A stretch of 64,000 bases of DNA from Haloparvum alkalitolerans (GTDB taxonomy: Archaea > Halobacteriota > Halobacteria > Halobacteriales > Haloferacaceae), in contig NZ_JBNLIA010000006.1 of NCBI RefSeq assembly GCF_050122995.1, positions 24,487-88,486 of the forward strand, read 5' to 3'. The notes beneath the pieces are model-generated. The model saw nothing but the letters and a program-made list of their open reading frames with translations, had not been told where the DNA came from and ran no database searches. This document shows positions 43,897 to 52,901 of the stretch, piece by piece (the stretch's first letter is position 1; each line of letters starts with the position of its first letter). Made by a program: the position numbers and the translations under genes.

Positions 43897-44352
43897 ATGC
43901 TCGTCACTTGGCTCGGAAGTATTCAATTGTACGTCGACCTTTCCTGTGTATTGAGAACGGATTCAAGCACGACGGGGAAGGTGACTTTCAGTTCTGAGGA
44001 GGAAACCCCAAAGGTCAGAGTCCCGTATTCGTCTCTATGTGGCGACCCTCATCGGTCGAGGGTGCTGCCGTGACGGTTTTCCGTCAACGAGCATATCGGC
44101 CTTAAATTGCGCCCAACATGACCCAGAGCATGACTCGTCGCACCGACTCCGACACTTCACTCCTCGAAACTGTGGGAAATACGCTCTCGTCGAACTGATG
44201 CGACTCCAAACGACGTCTCCACTCTTTTCGAAATAGACGTGCTATAGCGAGTTACTTGCGATAAAAGCCTCAAGTCACCACCCCAGAGACTGTTCTCCCG
44301 GTTTCGATTCTTAACAGAAAGCACGGTAAATCGTCGTTACGTATAGATATGT
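43897..44352. other. Intergenic region with two hairpins
   Basis: No gene is well supported over 456 nt. Two adjacent inverted repeats occur: ACCCTC / GAGGGT (about 44045-44063) and TGACGG-TTTT-CCGTCA (44071-44086). A 26-codon frame at 44118-44198 with basic start is seen but lacks support. Either hairpin could be part of a small RNA or a terminator for genes on either side. Confidence 0.35.
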
Positions 44353-45351
44353 ATGAACTCCCCCAGCCATCTAGAAGTTCGAGAAGGTGCGGACATCAAC
44401 CTGTACAACCAGATCCTCATTCCACTCTACGGAGCTGATATAAGGGACTCAGTGGTCCAATATGGCCTATCACTTGCAGAAACGTATGATGCGGCTCTCC
44501 ACGTGTTATATATTCAAGATGAGGAACGCACGGAGGTGGAATCCGATCAAGTCACTAAACAAGAGGAATGGGACGCAGCAGCGGTAATTGAACCCGTGGT
44601 GGATCAGGCCCACTCGCTCGGACTCAATGTGATACCAGCAGTGGATAGTGGGCACTCTCCAGGTGTTATTCGGGAATACGCTGAGGAGAATGATATCGAT
44701 TTGCTTGTCCACCAGAAACCTACACAGACTAGATTAGCACGAATTCTCCGGAGAGACGTCTCCAGCCACATCATTCAAAATATCTCTCTTCCTGTCTTGA
44801 CGATACCTGATATGGATCCCTCTGATCCGGTAGGAGAGTTATCTACTAGTCAGTTCACAGATATTCTCGTGCCTACGGATGGATACGACGAGGCATCTGT
44901 GGCCTTCAAACATGGGCTACAAATTGCTAAACGGTATGATGCAACCCTACATGGACTTTTTATCATTTCCGAACAGTCCTATTCGAGTCGGCCTGGATTC
45001 ACGTGGGAAGAGGTCACTGACTCTTGGGAACAGCGGGGAACTCGGCTCTTGGAGGACATTACGGAGAAGGCAGCGACCTTGGACGTTCCTGTCCGAACTA
45101 CGTTGAGATTTGGTCAACCTCAGCAGGAGATTCTCAAATACACTGAGGTGACTGACATCGACCTTGTTACAATGGGGACACGAGGATTGACTGGCATTCG
45201 TCGGCTATTACAGGGAAGCGTCGCAGCTCAAGTGATCGAGGAAGCAGATTACCCCGTTCTAACGATTAACCGAAGGACAGCTGAATTGAAAAAACACCCG
45301 TACACCTTTCTTCGAAAGACAAACCAGAATCGGAAGTCAAGGCTATATTGA
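44353..45351 (+). CDS. Universal stress protein, tandem USP domains
   Basis: A 332-residue protein with two USP domains. The second keeps the nucleotide-binding signature MGTRGLTGIRRLLQGS and FTDILVPTDGYDEA; the first is degenerate (LLVHQKPTQTRLARILRR in place of GxxG). The gene is more AT-rich than the ATPase genes around it and uses TTA/ATA-type codons more often, which suggests a separate origin. It probably helps stress survival. The 264 nt after it, to the next gene, show nothing. Confidence 0.87.
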   Translation: MNSPSHLEVREGADINLYNQILIPLYGADIRDSVVQYGLSLAETYDAALHVLYIQDEERTEVESDQVTKQEEWDAAAVIEPVVDQAHSLGLNVIPAVDSGHSPGVIREYAEENDIDLLVHQKPTQTRLARILRRDVSSHIIQNISLPVLTIPDMDPSDPVGELSTSQFTDILVPTDGYDEASVAFKHGLQIAKRYDATLHGLFIISEQSYSSRPGFTWEEVTDSWEQRGTRLLEDITEKAATLDVPVRTTLRFGQPQQEILKYTEVTDIDLVTMGTRGLTGIRRLLQGSVAAQVIEEADYPVLTINRRTAELKKHPYTFLRKTNQNRKSRLY

Positions 45352-45615
45352 AATATTATTTGTAATATACTAATTTCAGTCTTAAATTCGGAAATTCTAA
45401 TTGCGTATTAATCCCCGTTTCTTCTACCAAACCAAAGAGTGTTAAGTTCGTTCTGCTGAATAAAGCGCGCGTACTGACCAGAAGGAAAACCAAGAAACGA
45501 CAGGGCTACTCCTAAAAATCGTGTTTGTCTTCACGTTTAGGTGCATCAGATGGACGTTAGTGCGAGCAACGCGAAAAGTTAACTGGCAAATGGCTCCACG
45601 GACTGAGTTGTTGAA

Positions 45616-45903
45616 CTAGTCGTCCATGCCGGATGGGGTTTGGCCCGTAGTCGATCCCGACGGTGCCGACCCTGCGGCAAACTTGTAAACGGCGACGAGT
45701 CCCCAAATCACCAAGCCGAGCAGGATGATGCCCGCCCTAATGTCGATGGGGACCACTGCAGCGTGTTCGATTGCTCCCTCGCTATCGACTGGGTGCCCGG
45801 CTCCCAGTAGCATGTCGAGCAGGCCGATCACGACGACGCCCAAGACAACCAGGCCACCGCCGACGTACATGGCGATTTGGTCTGCCGTTGATAAGTCACT
45901 CAT
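45616..45903 (-). CDS. Two-helix membrane protein
   Basis: A 95-residue protein with two membrane helices (about residues 10-32 and 54-76) and a Ser/Gly-rich tail. I cannot assign a family. It ends 6 nt after the DoxX gene upstream and should be co-translated with it. It probably serves as an accessory subunit of the DoxX protein (inference). Confidence 0.65.
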   Translation of the reverse strand: MSDLSTADQIAMYVGGGLVVLGVVVIGLLDMLLGAGHPVDSEGAIEHAAVVPIDIRAGIILLGLVIWGLVAVYKFAAGSAPSGSTTGQTPSGMDD

Positions 45904-45909
45904 TGGTAG

Positions 45910-46443
45910 TCACCCGAGGAGTTTCCGTAATCGCGTGTTCTCGAACAGTTCCATCTCACGCAGGCGGTTATCGACTGCCAGGACGCCGCCCGCTCCAAGT
46001 GCCACAATGGTTCCGAAGACCATGATCCCAAGGAGTTCACCCGTGACCATACCGTTGGCCCAGCCGCCACCGTAGCCGTTGATGAAGTAGAAGAACAGCA
46101 TCATGAAGGCACCAAAGAAGGCGGCGGTCCTCGTGAGGACACCGAGTATCAGCCCGAGACCGATGGCGGTTTGCCCAAGCGGTACCGCCACGTTGACGAA
46201 CGCCAACAGGATGCCGTCGCTGAACGGCGTGACGAAGGGGGCGAGAATCGTGCCCTGAGCGGCTCCGCCGACGAACCAGCTGGCGTCGAAGGGCCACGCC
46301 CAGATTTTGTCAAGGCCAGCGTGGAGCATCCACCACCCGGCGGTCAGCCGGAGCAGCAGGATCCAATACGACAACCAGGCTCCCGAGACCGAGAACGACG
46401 TCTCGGTTCCGAGAAAATTCGTACGGATGGATTGAGTTGACAT
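45910..46443 (-). CDS. DoxX family membrane protein
   Basis: A 177-residue protein with four helices of the DoxX type (LRLTAGWWMLHAGLDKI, with LGQTAIGLGLILG and AFFGAFMMLFFYF). I chose the ATG at 46443; the longer frame adds only four residues. DoxX-like proteins are tied to thiosulfate/quinone redox or thiol stress responses. A close relative is at 56124-56684. It is followed by a two-helix protein. Confidence 0.87.
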   Translation of the reverse strand: MSTQSIRTNFLGTETSFSVSGAWLSYWILLLRLTAGWWMLHAGLDKIWAWPFDASWFVGGAAQGTILAPFVTPFSDGILLAFVNVAVPLGQTAIGLGLILGVLTRTAAFFGAFMMLFFYFINGYGGGWANGMVTGELLGIMVFGTIVALGAGGVLAVDNRLREMELFENTRLRKLLG

Positions 46444-46762
46444 GGCATACTTCACCTCACGGCTGATTTTGTCAGATGTAGTAAAAAAGATTGATGGTGT
46501 TCGTGATTTCTAAGAGTCGGGGCTCATTTCAGGAACGCGGATATCCGAGGTGAGTTGGATGATTCTCAAGAAGGAATTCGGTCACCCTCTACGGACTGAT
46601 TGTGTGCTGGGGCGTGTAAGCGGGAACACTGATGAAGCCGAGCCCACCGAATTCTGGATCTCGGAAAATTCGCTTGAGGGACTCCATTTGCTGATTTAAT
46701 CCTCTGTACTTACCGATCCTCCCAGTAGCTAACAGATTCTGAGAATTTAACTCGAGCGGATG
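46444..46762. other. Intergenic region between DoxX and flavoprotein genes
   Basis: No gene is clearly present in 319 nt. A short plus-strand frame at 46559-46699 (46 residues, start MILKKEFGHP) is open but has no recognised motif and mixed codon use; it might be a gene remnant. Confidence 0.3.
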
Positions 46763-47938
46763 TCAATTAATCAACTCCCATTGGTTAGTCATTCCTCCAT
46801 AGACACGGTTTAAAACTCGTCGTCTCGAGAAAATACGGGCAAACAAAACAGGGTGGCGGAGGAGACGCAGTAGAACTGTACTCGGAGACCGGTCAACGTC
46901 TTCAATATCGATCCCGGCAGCGGCACGAATTGCTGCTCCCAGAACCTTGGGATTACGAGTTTCAAGAAAGTATCTCACAACTGTGGCGAAAATGTACTCC
47001 GTTTTCATCCTCTGATATAAACTGTCAGGAAAATTGTGTAATTGGCCGCTGTTAGCCAACTCTGCGGCCAAGAATCCCGATTCAACGGCCTGTGAAATTC
47101 CTTTTCCAGTGAGTCGGTTTGCGATCCCCGCAGCATCACCAACCCGTACGACGGAATGCTCCGGTAGATAGGTTCTGTCGGGATCGAGACTGGGTCCCTC
47201 GGGAATGATTGCGACGTTCGTCCGTTCCTGCGACGGGACTGGCCACCCATTCCGCTTACAGGCTTCCCTCAATGCCTTCATATAATCACTAGGCCGGTCA
47301 CTGACCGTCCAGCCGATACCAACGTTGGCTCGTTGCGATGTCTTCGGGAATGCCCACGAGTACCCTGTATAGTTCTCCAGAATTATCCGGCTGTTCGGGT
47401 ACAACTCGGTGAAGTCCCCTTCGACATCACTGTTAAGCGCTACCATATATCCTGAATACTCGTTGGTTGTTCCGAGCGCTTTACTAGAGAGTGATGGCTG
47501 ACCGGTTGCATCAACGACGAGATCATACTCATCGGTGAACTCGTGGAAATCTGTCCGTGTGATAGACTGGTTTTCGTGGATGTCAACACCCTTCTCTGAG
47601 AGTTGTTCTGCCCAGGACTGCTCAACGACATTTCGGTCCGTTATATATGTATCCGCAGCAGGAAAGGTGCCGGCTCCAGTGCGGTGGCGATCGGCGTCGA
47701 TTCCGTCATACACCTCCACTTCCATCGCTGGCAGCGGATTGAGAAAGCCGTTCTCTACAGTCGGCTCGAGTGGGATCTTCGATACCGCTGTCATCGCTTC
47801 TCCGCAATTAACGCGTTTGCTATCGTAGGACTGCCGCTCATATAGTTCGACGACGAATCCAGCGTCGTCGAATCCAGCAGCTGCTGCAAGCCCGGCCATC
47901 CCTCCACCTATTACCGCAATTTTGGACGTTCGTGTCAT
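46763..47938 (-). CDS. Geranylgeranyl-reductase-family flavoprotein
   Basis: A 391-residue FAD protein from the ATG at 47938. The dinucleotide-binding motif VIGGGMAGLAAA starts at about residue 8, NCGEAM follows, the YSWAFPK motif typical of the geranylgeranyl/digeranylgeranyl reductase family appears mid-protein, and VGDAAGIANRLTGKGI ends the FAD site. It probably reduces isoprenoid double bonds in lipids, quinones or pigments. The gene is more AT-rich than CopA nearby. It follows the DUF63 gene on the same strand. Confidence 0.85.
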   Translation of the reverse strand: MTRTSKIAVIGGGMAGLAAAAGFDDAGFVVELYERQSYDSKRVNCGEAMTAVSKIPLEPTVENGFLNPLPAMEVEVYDGIDADRHRTGAGTFPAADTYITDRNVVEQSWAEQLSEKGVDIHENQSITRTDFHEFTDEYDLVVDATGQPSLSSKALGTTNEYSGYMVALNSDVEGDFTELYPNSRIILENYTGYSWAFPKTSQRANVGIGWTVSDRPSDYMKALREACKRNGWPVPSQERTNVAIIPEGPSLDPDRTYLPEHSVVRVGDAAGIANRLTGKGISQAVESGFLAAELANSGQLHNFPDSLYQRMKTEYIFATVVRYFLETRNPKVLGAAIRAAAGIDIEDVDRSPSTVLLRLLRHPVLFARIFSRRRVLNRVYGGMTNQWELIN

Positions 47939-47966
47939 CGGTTTTTGCCAATCTTTGAGGCCATCG

Positions 47967-48968
47967 TTAAGCTCCCAACAGCATCCGAAGTGACCCACGA
48001 ACGCCCATCGGGAGTCCGATCGCTCCGATGAAGAACGTCATAAGCCACCACCACGTGTGATTCATCTCCTCTTTCGCATCGGCGAGATACCACACGATGC
48101 CGACAGTCACGACGAGTTTCAGCACGAACGTCGATCCGGAGAATCCAGTCGCCTGGTACACGAGATTCGTCACGACCAGCTTTGGGGAGTAGCCGAGGAA
48201 CGTCACACCGATGAGATTCTGCGCAGCGTCCCACAACTGGCCGAAAACGGCCAGCAGAATTAGCGGGTGTCGAAGGTGTGTGATATTGACGAAACTCGCG
48301 CCCCAGTAGTAGAGTGCGGTTACGCCGAGCGCTATCCCCGTCGTCGCGACAGGAACCCATAGGCGGAGTGGGGTCGATGTCGAGAGGCCGTGCCAAACAG
48401 CCCACCAGACGGCCCCGACAGCCCACACCGACCCGACGAGCCCGACTGTTAGCGGGATAGATCCGATATTTTGGTCACGCAAGAGTGCACCGACACCGAG
48501 CGCGAGGATGGTGACAGCGGTGACGACGATGTAAATCGATGGCGTGATGAACCACACCGCGTAGTCCCCGAGCAGCCCGAGATCCTCGAGGGCGCGCATC
48601 GCCCCACCTGCGATGATGATCGGAGCGAACCCGTAGGCCAGTCGTGCGTCGAACGTGACGTCGAGTTGGTCGAGATACGCACGTAGTCCGGGGAGGCTGT
48701 ATACGACTGCCGCGAGGTAGATTACCGTGTTCACCGCGTTGTAGCCCTGGACAGCACGAACCCCCTCGTGCGTGACTGGCTGACCGGCCGCATCGGCGAC
48801 GACTGGTCCCCAGAGATACTGCCAGATGAACCGGTCGTAGACCAACGTCGGAAACACGAGGATGCCCCCACCGAGGAGGACGAGCGGGGCCAGCAGGTAC
48901 AGCGCCCACCACTCGCGTGAGCCGGTCTCCGGAAGGACAGTCTCGACGCGGCGGGTGACAGTACTCAC
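47967..48968 (-). CDS. DUF63 family membrane protein
   Basis: A 333-residue polytopic protein starting at a GTG that overlaps the stop of the upstream HTH gene (GTGA). Several helices include the DUF63-like segments GGAMRALEDLGLLGDYAVWFI and LWDAAQNLIG. Widespread in haloarchaea and archaea generally; the function is unknown. Translational coupling with the small HTH protein is clear. Followed by the flavoprotein gene after 28 nt. Confidence 0.87.
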   Translation of the reverse strand: MSTVTRRVETVLPETGSREWWALYLLAPLVLLGGGILVFPTLVYDRFIWQYLWGPVVADAAGQPVTHEGVRAVQGYNAVNTVIYLAAVVYSLPGLRAYLDQLDVTFDARLAYGFAPIIIAGGAMRALEDLGLLGDYAVWFITPSIYIVVTAVTILALGVGALLRDQNIGSIPLTVGLVGSVWAVGAVWWAVWHGLSTSTPLRLWVPVATTGIALGVTALYYWGASFVNITHLRHPLILLAVFGQLWDAAQNLIGVTFLGYSPKLVVTNLVYQATGFSGSTFVLKLVVTVGIVWYLADAKEEMNHTWWWLMTFFIGAIGLPMGVRGSLRMLLGA

Positions 48969-49189
48969 GACCCGTTCACCTCCAATCGCCACGTCGTGCT
49001 TTTCGAGCGCCCCCACTGTTCGAGTGAAACGATTGTGAGTTCGTCCTGGAGCTGGCTGAGATACTGCGCGACTGCCTTGGGAGATCCGTCGAGGTCGCTG
49101 GCAATCTCGCGAGCCCGGAGGTATGTCGGTTCGCTACTGGCTGTCTCGACGAGGTACCTTCGAACCGTGTGCCGGGAAATATTCGACAT
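48965..49189 (-). CDS. Small HTH protein (DUF7123-like)
   Basis: A 74-residue winged-helix-like protein from the ATG at 49189 (TVRRYLVETASSEPTYLRA, with GSPKAVAQYLSQLQ). I recall similar small haloarchaeal proteins as DUF7123, unverified. Its stop overlaps the DUF63 start and it begins 17 nt after the copA stop, so it belongs to the copA-led group. It may regulate this set. Confidence 0.75.
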   Translation of the reverse strand: MSNISRHTVRRYLVETASSEPTYLRAREIASDLDGSPKAVAQYLSQLQDELTIVSLEQWGRSKSTTWRLEVNGS

Positions 49190-49206
49190 TGATCTAGAGG
49201 TGACGG

Positions 49207-51813
49207 TTAGCGAAGAAATCCGAAGAGCTTGTAGTCGTGATCGGGGGTGTACCGCCGGAACAGGAGACTGTTCGTCAGCACCGACACCGACGAGAACGCC
49301 ATTGCTGCTGCAGCGAGCACGGGCTGGAGGAGGCCGAGCGACGCTAACGGAATCATCGCCGTGTTGTAACCGAGCGCCCACACGAGGTTCTGTTTGATCT
49401 TCTGGAGTGTCGCGTCTGAGATTCGGATCGCCTTTACCACGTCGAGCGGGTCGTCTCGCATCAGCGTGACGTCTGCAGCTTCGATGGCGACGTCGGTGCC
49501 GGAGCCGATTGCTGTCCCGACGTGTGCGACCGCGAGTGCCGGAGCGTCGTTGACGCCGTCACCGACCATCATCGCCTGCCGGCCCTCGTCTTGAATACTG
49601 TCGACCGCGTTGGACTTGTCCTCAGGAAGGACTCCTGCGCGGACGTTCTTCGGGTCGATACCCACCTGTTTAGCGACCGCACGGGCAGTTCGCTCGTTGT
49701 CGCCCGTAATCATCATCACGTCAACTCCCCGCTCTTGGAGTGCTGTGACAGCCTGCTTGGAGCTTTCCTTCACTGTGTCGGCGTCGGCGACCACACCCAC
49801 GAGCTCCCCCTCGTAGGCGACCAGCATCGCCGTCTTCCCCTCGTTCTCGAGGCGTTCCATCGTCTCCTCAGCGGGAGAGGGGTCGATCCCGTTGTCCCGC
49901 AGCAGCTTGCGGTTGCCGACCAGCACCTCGCTGTCACCAATGACTGCTTTGATCCCGTGGCCCGGAACGTTCTCGAAGTCGTCAGGCTCAGTCACGTCCA
50001 GGCCGCGTTCTTCGGCCCCTTCGACGATTGCACGGGCGAGCGGGTGTTCGCTGCCGCTTTCAGCTATCGCCGCCAGTCGAAGCACATCATCCTCTGAGAG
50101 GCGCTCACGGGTGCTGAGCTGTCCACCATCTGGGGTCGGCTCGCCACCGTCAGTCACCACATTTCCATCGCTATCAAAGACGACCACGTCGGTGAGTTCC
50201 ATTTCACCCTCCGTGAGGGTGCCCGTCTTGTCGAAGACGACCGTGTCGACGTCTTTTGCGCGTTCGAGGATGTCACCGCCCTTGAACAGGACGCCGTTCT
50301 GGGCACCAATCGTCGTCCCGACCATCGTCGCTGCGGGCGTCGCCAGCCCCAGCGCACAGGGACAGGCGATGAGGATCGAGGACGCGAAGACAATTATCGC
50401 GAACTCGAAGACTGAAACGGTCCCACCGACCGGGGCCGGGCCGCCAGCAACCTGACCCCACAGCGGGAGCCAGTCGACGAAGCCAGCGAGAGCCTCGGGG
50501 AACAGGAACCAGACGACACCCCAGAGAAGGGCGTTCGCGATGACCGCAGGCACGAAGTACGCGGAGATGCGGTCGGCGAGATTCTGGATGTCGGGCTGGC
50601 GCGACTGGGCCTCCTTGACTGTCTGGACGATCTGTTGGAGGGCCGTGTCTTCTCCAACCTTCGTCGCCTCCACGACAAGGACGCCGTTCTCGTTAATCGT
50701 CGAGCCGACGACCTCATCGCCCTCCTCTTTCTCGACAGGCACAGATTCGCCAGTGACCATTGACTCGTCGACGGCAGACTGACCGTCGACAACGACACCG
50801 TCTGTGGGAATCTTCTCACCTGGACGAATTTTCATCCGGTCACCAGTTGTGACCTCTTCGAGTGGAACTTCTTCTTCACTGCCGTCCTCGCGGACAATGG
50901 TCGCCGTTTCGGCTTCCATTTCGAGGAGCTTTCGGAGGGCCTCACCCGCTTGGCCCTTCGACCGAGCTTCGAGATAGTTACCCAACGTGATGAACACGAG
51001 GATGAGGGCTGCCGTGTCGAAATAAAGTCCACCTGCAATGAGTTCAGCAAGGACTGCCACAGAGTATAGATAGGCCGTTGTTGAACCGATCGCAATCAGC
51101 ACGTCCATATTGGCGCGGCCGTTCTTCACGATCGCCTTGTACGAGTTCTTATAGAACGGCCAGCCGAGGATCGCCTGTACCGGCGTGGCGAGGAGGAACT
51201 CAACCCAGCCAAGTTCCACACCGAAGACGGCTTCAGGGACGATCGCGCCACCGAGCAGATAATTGTCGATGAGGAAGAAGAGCAACGGTGCCGATAACAC
51301 TGCCCCAAAGAGGGTCAACCTGAGTTGTTTCCGAGTTTCGGCTTGACGGGCGGCATCTCGTGCGTCCTGGCCCGACTCTTCGTCGGCACCATCTTCGCGG
51401 ACGGGCGAGTAGCCAGCCTCCTCGATAGCATCGTACAGCGCACCAATAGATACTTCCGCAGGATTGTAGGTGACCTGTGCTTCGTCGGTTGCGTAATTGA
51501 CCTCCGCATTAACGACGCCCGGAATATTTTCAAGAGCGGTTTGGTTGGTCTCGGCGCAGTTGGCACAGGTCATATCGGAGATGGCAATCGTTACCGTCTC
51601 AGAGACTGCGCCGTACCCGGCCTCGTCGATCGCGTCGTAGATTTCTTTGAGCGATACCTCTTCAGGGTCGTAGGTGACGGAACCCTCGTCGGTGGCGAAG
51701 TTCGCATCCGCCTCCGATACCCCGTCGAGCGATTCGAGAGTGTCCTGGATCGTCGCCGAACAGTTGGCGCAGGACATTCCCGTGATATCAAGATGGATTG
51801 TTTGGCTTGTCAT
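49207..51813 (-). CDS. copA: Copper-exporting P1B-1 ATPase CopA
   Basis: An 868-residue Cu+ pump with two HMA domains: GMSCANC (C15/C18) and DMTCANC (C83/C86). The membrane motif is C484-P485-C486, D528 is phosphorylated in DKTGT, and SEHPLARAI and GDGVNDAP are intact. The last helices keep the YNTAMIP and FSSVSVLTNSLLFRR motifs typical of Cu+-ATPases. It exports cytoplasmic copper. A TRASH-Lrp regulator is encoded 94 nt upstream in the same direction. Identification is firm. Confidence 0.95.
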   Translation of the reverse strand: MTSQTIHLDITGMSCANCSATIQDTLESLDGVSEADANFATDEGSVTYDPEEVSLKEIYDAIDEAGYGAVSETVTIAISDMTCANCAETNQTALENIPGVVNAEVNYATDEAQVTYNPAEVSIGALYDAIEEAGYSPVREDGADEESGQDARDAARQAETRKQLRLTLFGAVLSAPLLFFLIDNYLLGGAIVPEAVFGVELGWVEFLLATPVQAILGWPFYKNSYKAIVKNGRANMDVLIAIGSTTAYLYSVAVLAELIAGGLYFDTAALILVFITLGNYLEARSKGQAGEALRKLLEMEAETATIVREDGSEEEVPLEEVTTGDRMKIRPGEKIPTDGVVVDGQSAVDESMVTGESVPVEKEEGDEVVGSTINENGVLVVEATKVGEDTALQQIVQTVKEAQSRQPDIQNLADRISAYFVPAVIANALLWGVVWFLFPEALAGFVDWLPLWGQVAGGPAPVGGTVSVFEFAIIVFASSILIACPCALGLATPAATMVGTTIGAQNGVLFKGGDILERAKDVDTVVFDKTGTLTEGEMELTDVVVFDSDGNVVTDGGEPTPDGGQLSTRERLSEDDVLRLAAIAESGSEHPLARAIVEGAEERGLDVTEPDDFENVPGHGIKAVIGDSEVLVGNRKLLRDNGIDPSPAEETMERLENEGKTAMLVAYEGELVGVVADADTVKESSKQAVTALQERGVDVMMITGDNERTARAVAKQVGIDPKNVRAGVLPEDKSNAVDSIQDEGRQAMMVGDGVNDAPALAVAHVGTAIGSGTDVAIEAADVTLMRDDPLDVVKAIRISDATLQKIKQNLVWALGYNTAMIPLASLGLLQPVLAAAAMAFSSVSVLTNSLLFRRYTPDHDYKLFGFLR

Positions 51814-51907
51814 GCTTGTTCTACTATACGGGGTCTAGGTTTAGGCGATTTACTGCTTCGAGAGGCGGGGTTTCGACTGCAGGAAAATTTGGATTCCAAA
51901 GACAGCG

Positions 51908-52498
51908 TTACGCTCCCTCTTCGAGTCGCTGATACCGATCGTCGAACCGTGTGAGACAGGACGGACAACAGAAGTGATAGATCTCTCCGTCGATTCTCGT
52001 CGTTTCACCTTGATTATCAACGGTATTGTTACATTCAGCACAGGTGAGTGCAAATTCGACGCCATCAACGGACGGCGTCCATTCAAGCTCGTCAATTAGT
52101 GTGACGGTGTAATCTGCTACATCGATCTCGTTAAAGAGTCCATCTACCCACTGACGTACGTTCTGGGCTTCAACACGGGCATAGAACCAAAGATCTCCTT
52201 CGGAGGTCGTGAAGACGTGTTCAACGCCATCTGACTCTCGAGCCCGCTCGCGGGCGGCCTCCAACGACGCTGAGCCGATTTCGGCCTGAATAAATACCGG
52301 TACACCAGCTCGGAGATGAGCCCGGTTGACGTCAATCGTGAAGTTGTTAATGATGCCAGCTTCCTGTAATCGCTTTACCCGGTCAGAAACGGCTGGCCCC
52401 GACAAGTCGACCTCCTCGCCAATATCGCTGAACGGGCGGCGGGCGTCATCAGCGAGTAACGAGAGGATTTCTAAGTCGGTTTCATCCAAATCGCGCAT
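51908..52498 (-). CDS. Lrp/AsnC-type regulator with TRASH domain
   Basis: A 196-residue protein from the ATG at 52498 (LDETDLEILSLLADDARRPF, SGPAVSDRVKRLQEAG, with an Lrp-like ligand domain) ending in a TRASH metal-binding domain (CAECNN, then FCCPSCLTRF; note the extra Cys). Such proteins sense copper and switch on copA-type genes in archaea. Its place next to copA supports a copper sensor role. A paralogue lies at 40937-41539. Confidence 0.92.
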   Translation of the reverse strand: MRDLDETDLEILSLLADDARRPFSDIGEEVDLSGPAVSDRVKRLQEAGIINNFTIDVNRAHLRAGVPVFIQAEIGSASLEAARERARESDGVEHVFTTSEGDLWFYARVEAQNVRQWVDGLFNEIDVADYTVTLIDELEWTPSVDGVEFALTCAECNNTVDNQGETTRIDGEIYHFCCPSCLTRFDDRYQRLEEGA

Positions 52499-52632
52499 AC
52501 GACCGCTTCGTCTCGCAGGATACATTATTGTTGCCCACAACACACCTTCGAAATCGGTGATCTAGGGCTGCGACAACATTGGATTCTAAGCAGAAAACCA
52601 CATAGAATACTCGCCCCTATCTACGAATGGAT

Positions 52633-52830
52633 ATGACTCAGACAATCACCGTCGAAGGAATGACCTGTGAACATTGCGAGCAGACCGTCGAAGAGGCACT
52701 CGAAGAAGTTGAGGGGGTTACGTCCGCTACTGCGGATCGTGACTCAGAATCCGCGACGGTCGAGGGGTCCGCTGAACGGGATGAGCTTGTGACTGTGGTC
52801 GAAGACGCTGGATACGATGCCTCTGCGTAA
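52633..52830 (+). CDS. copZ: CopZ-like copper chaperone (HMA)
   Basis: A 65-residue HMA protein (TITVEGMTCEHCEQTVEEAL), the same length as the copy at 58108-58305 if it starts at 52633; an ATG two codons upstream is also possible. It should carry Cu+ to CopA. It is divergent from the TRASH-Lrp regulator. GMTCEHC is the copper-type loop. Confidence 0.9.
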   Translation: MTQTITVEGMTCEHCEQTVEEALEEVEGVTSATADRDSESATVEGSAERDELVTVVEDAGYDASA

Positions 52831-52901
52831 CAAATCCCGATTCTCGTCGAATCGGATTCGGAGAGGGATTGATACGACTGCCAATCCCAGGTGTAGATAC
52901 T

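Noticed and set aside
46559..46699. 46-residue frame starting MILKKEFGHP
   Set aside because: No motif, mixed codon use and no promoter; kept only as a note in the gap entry.
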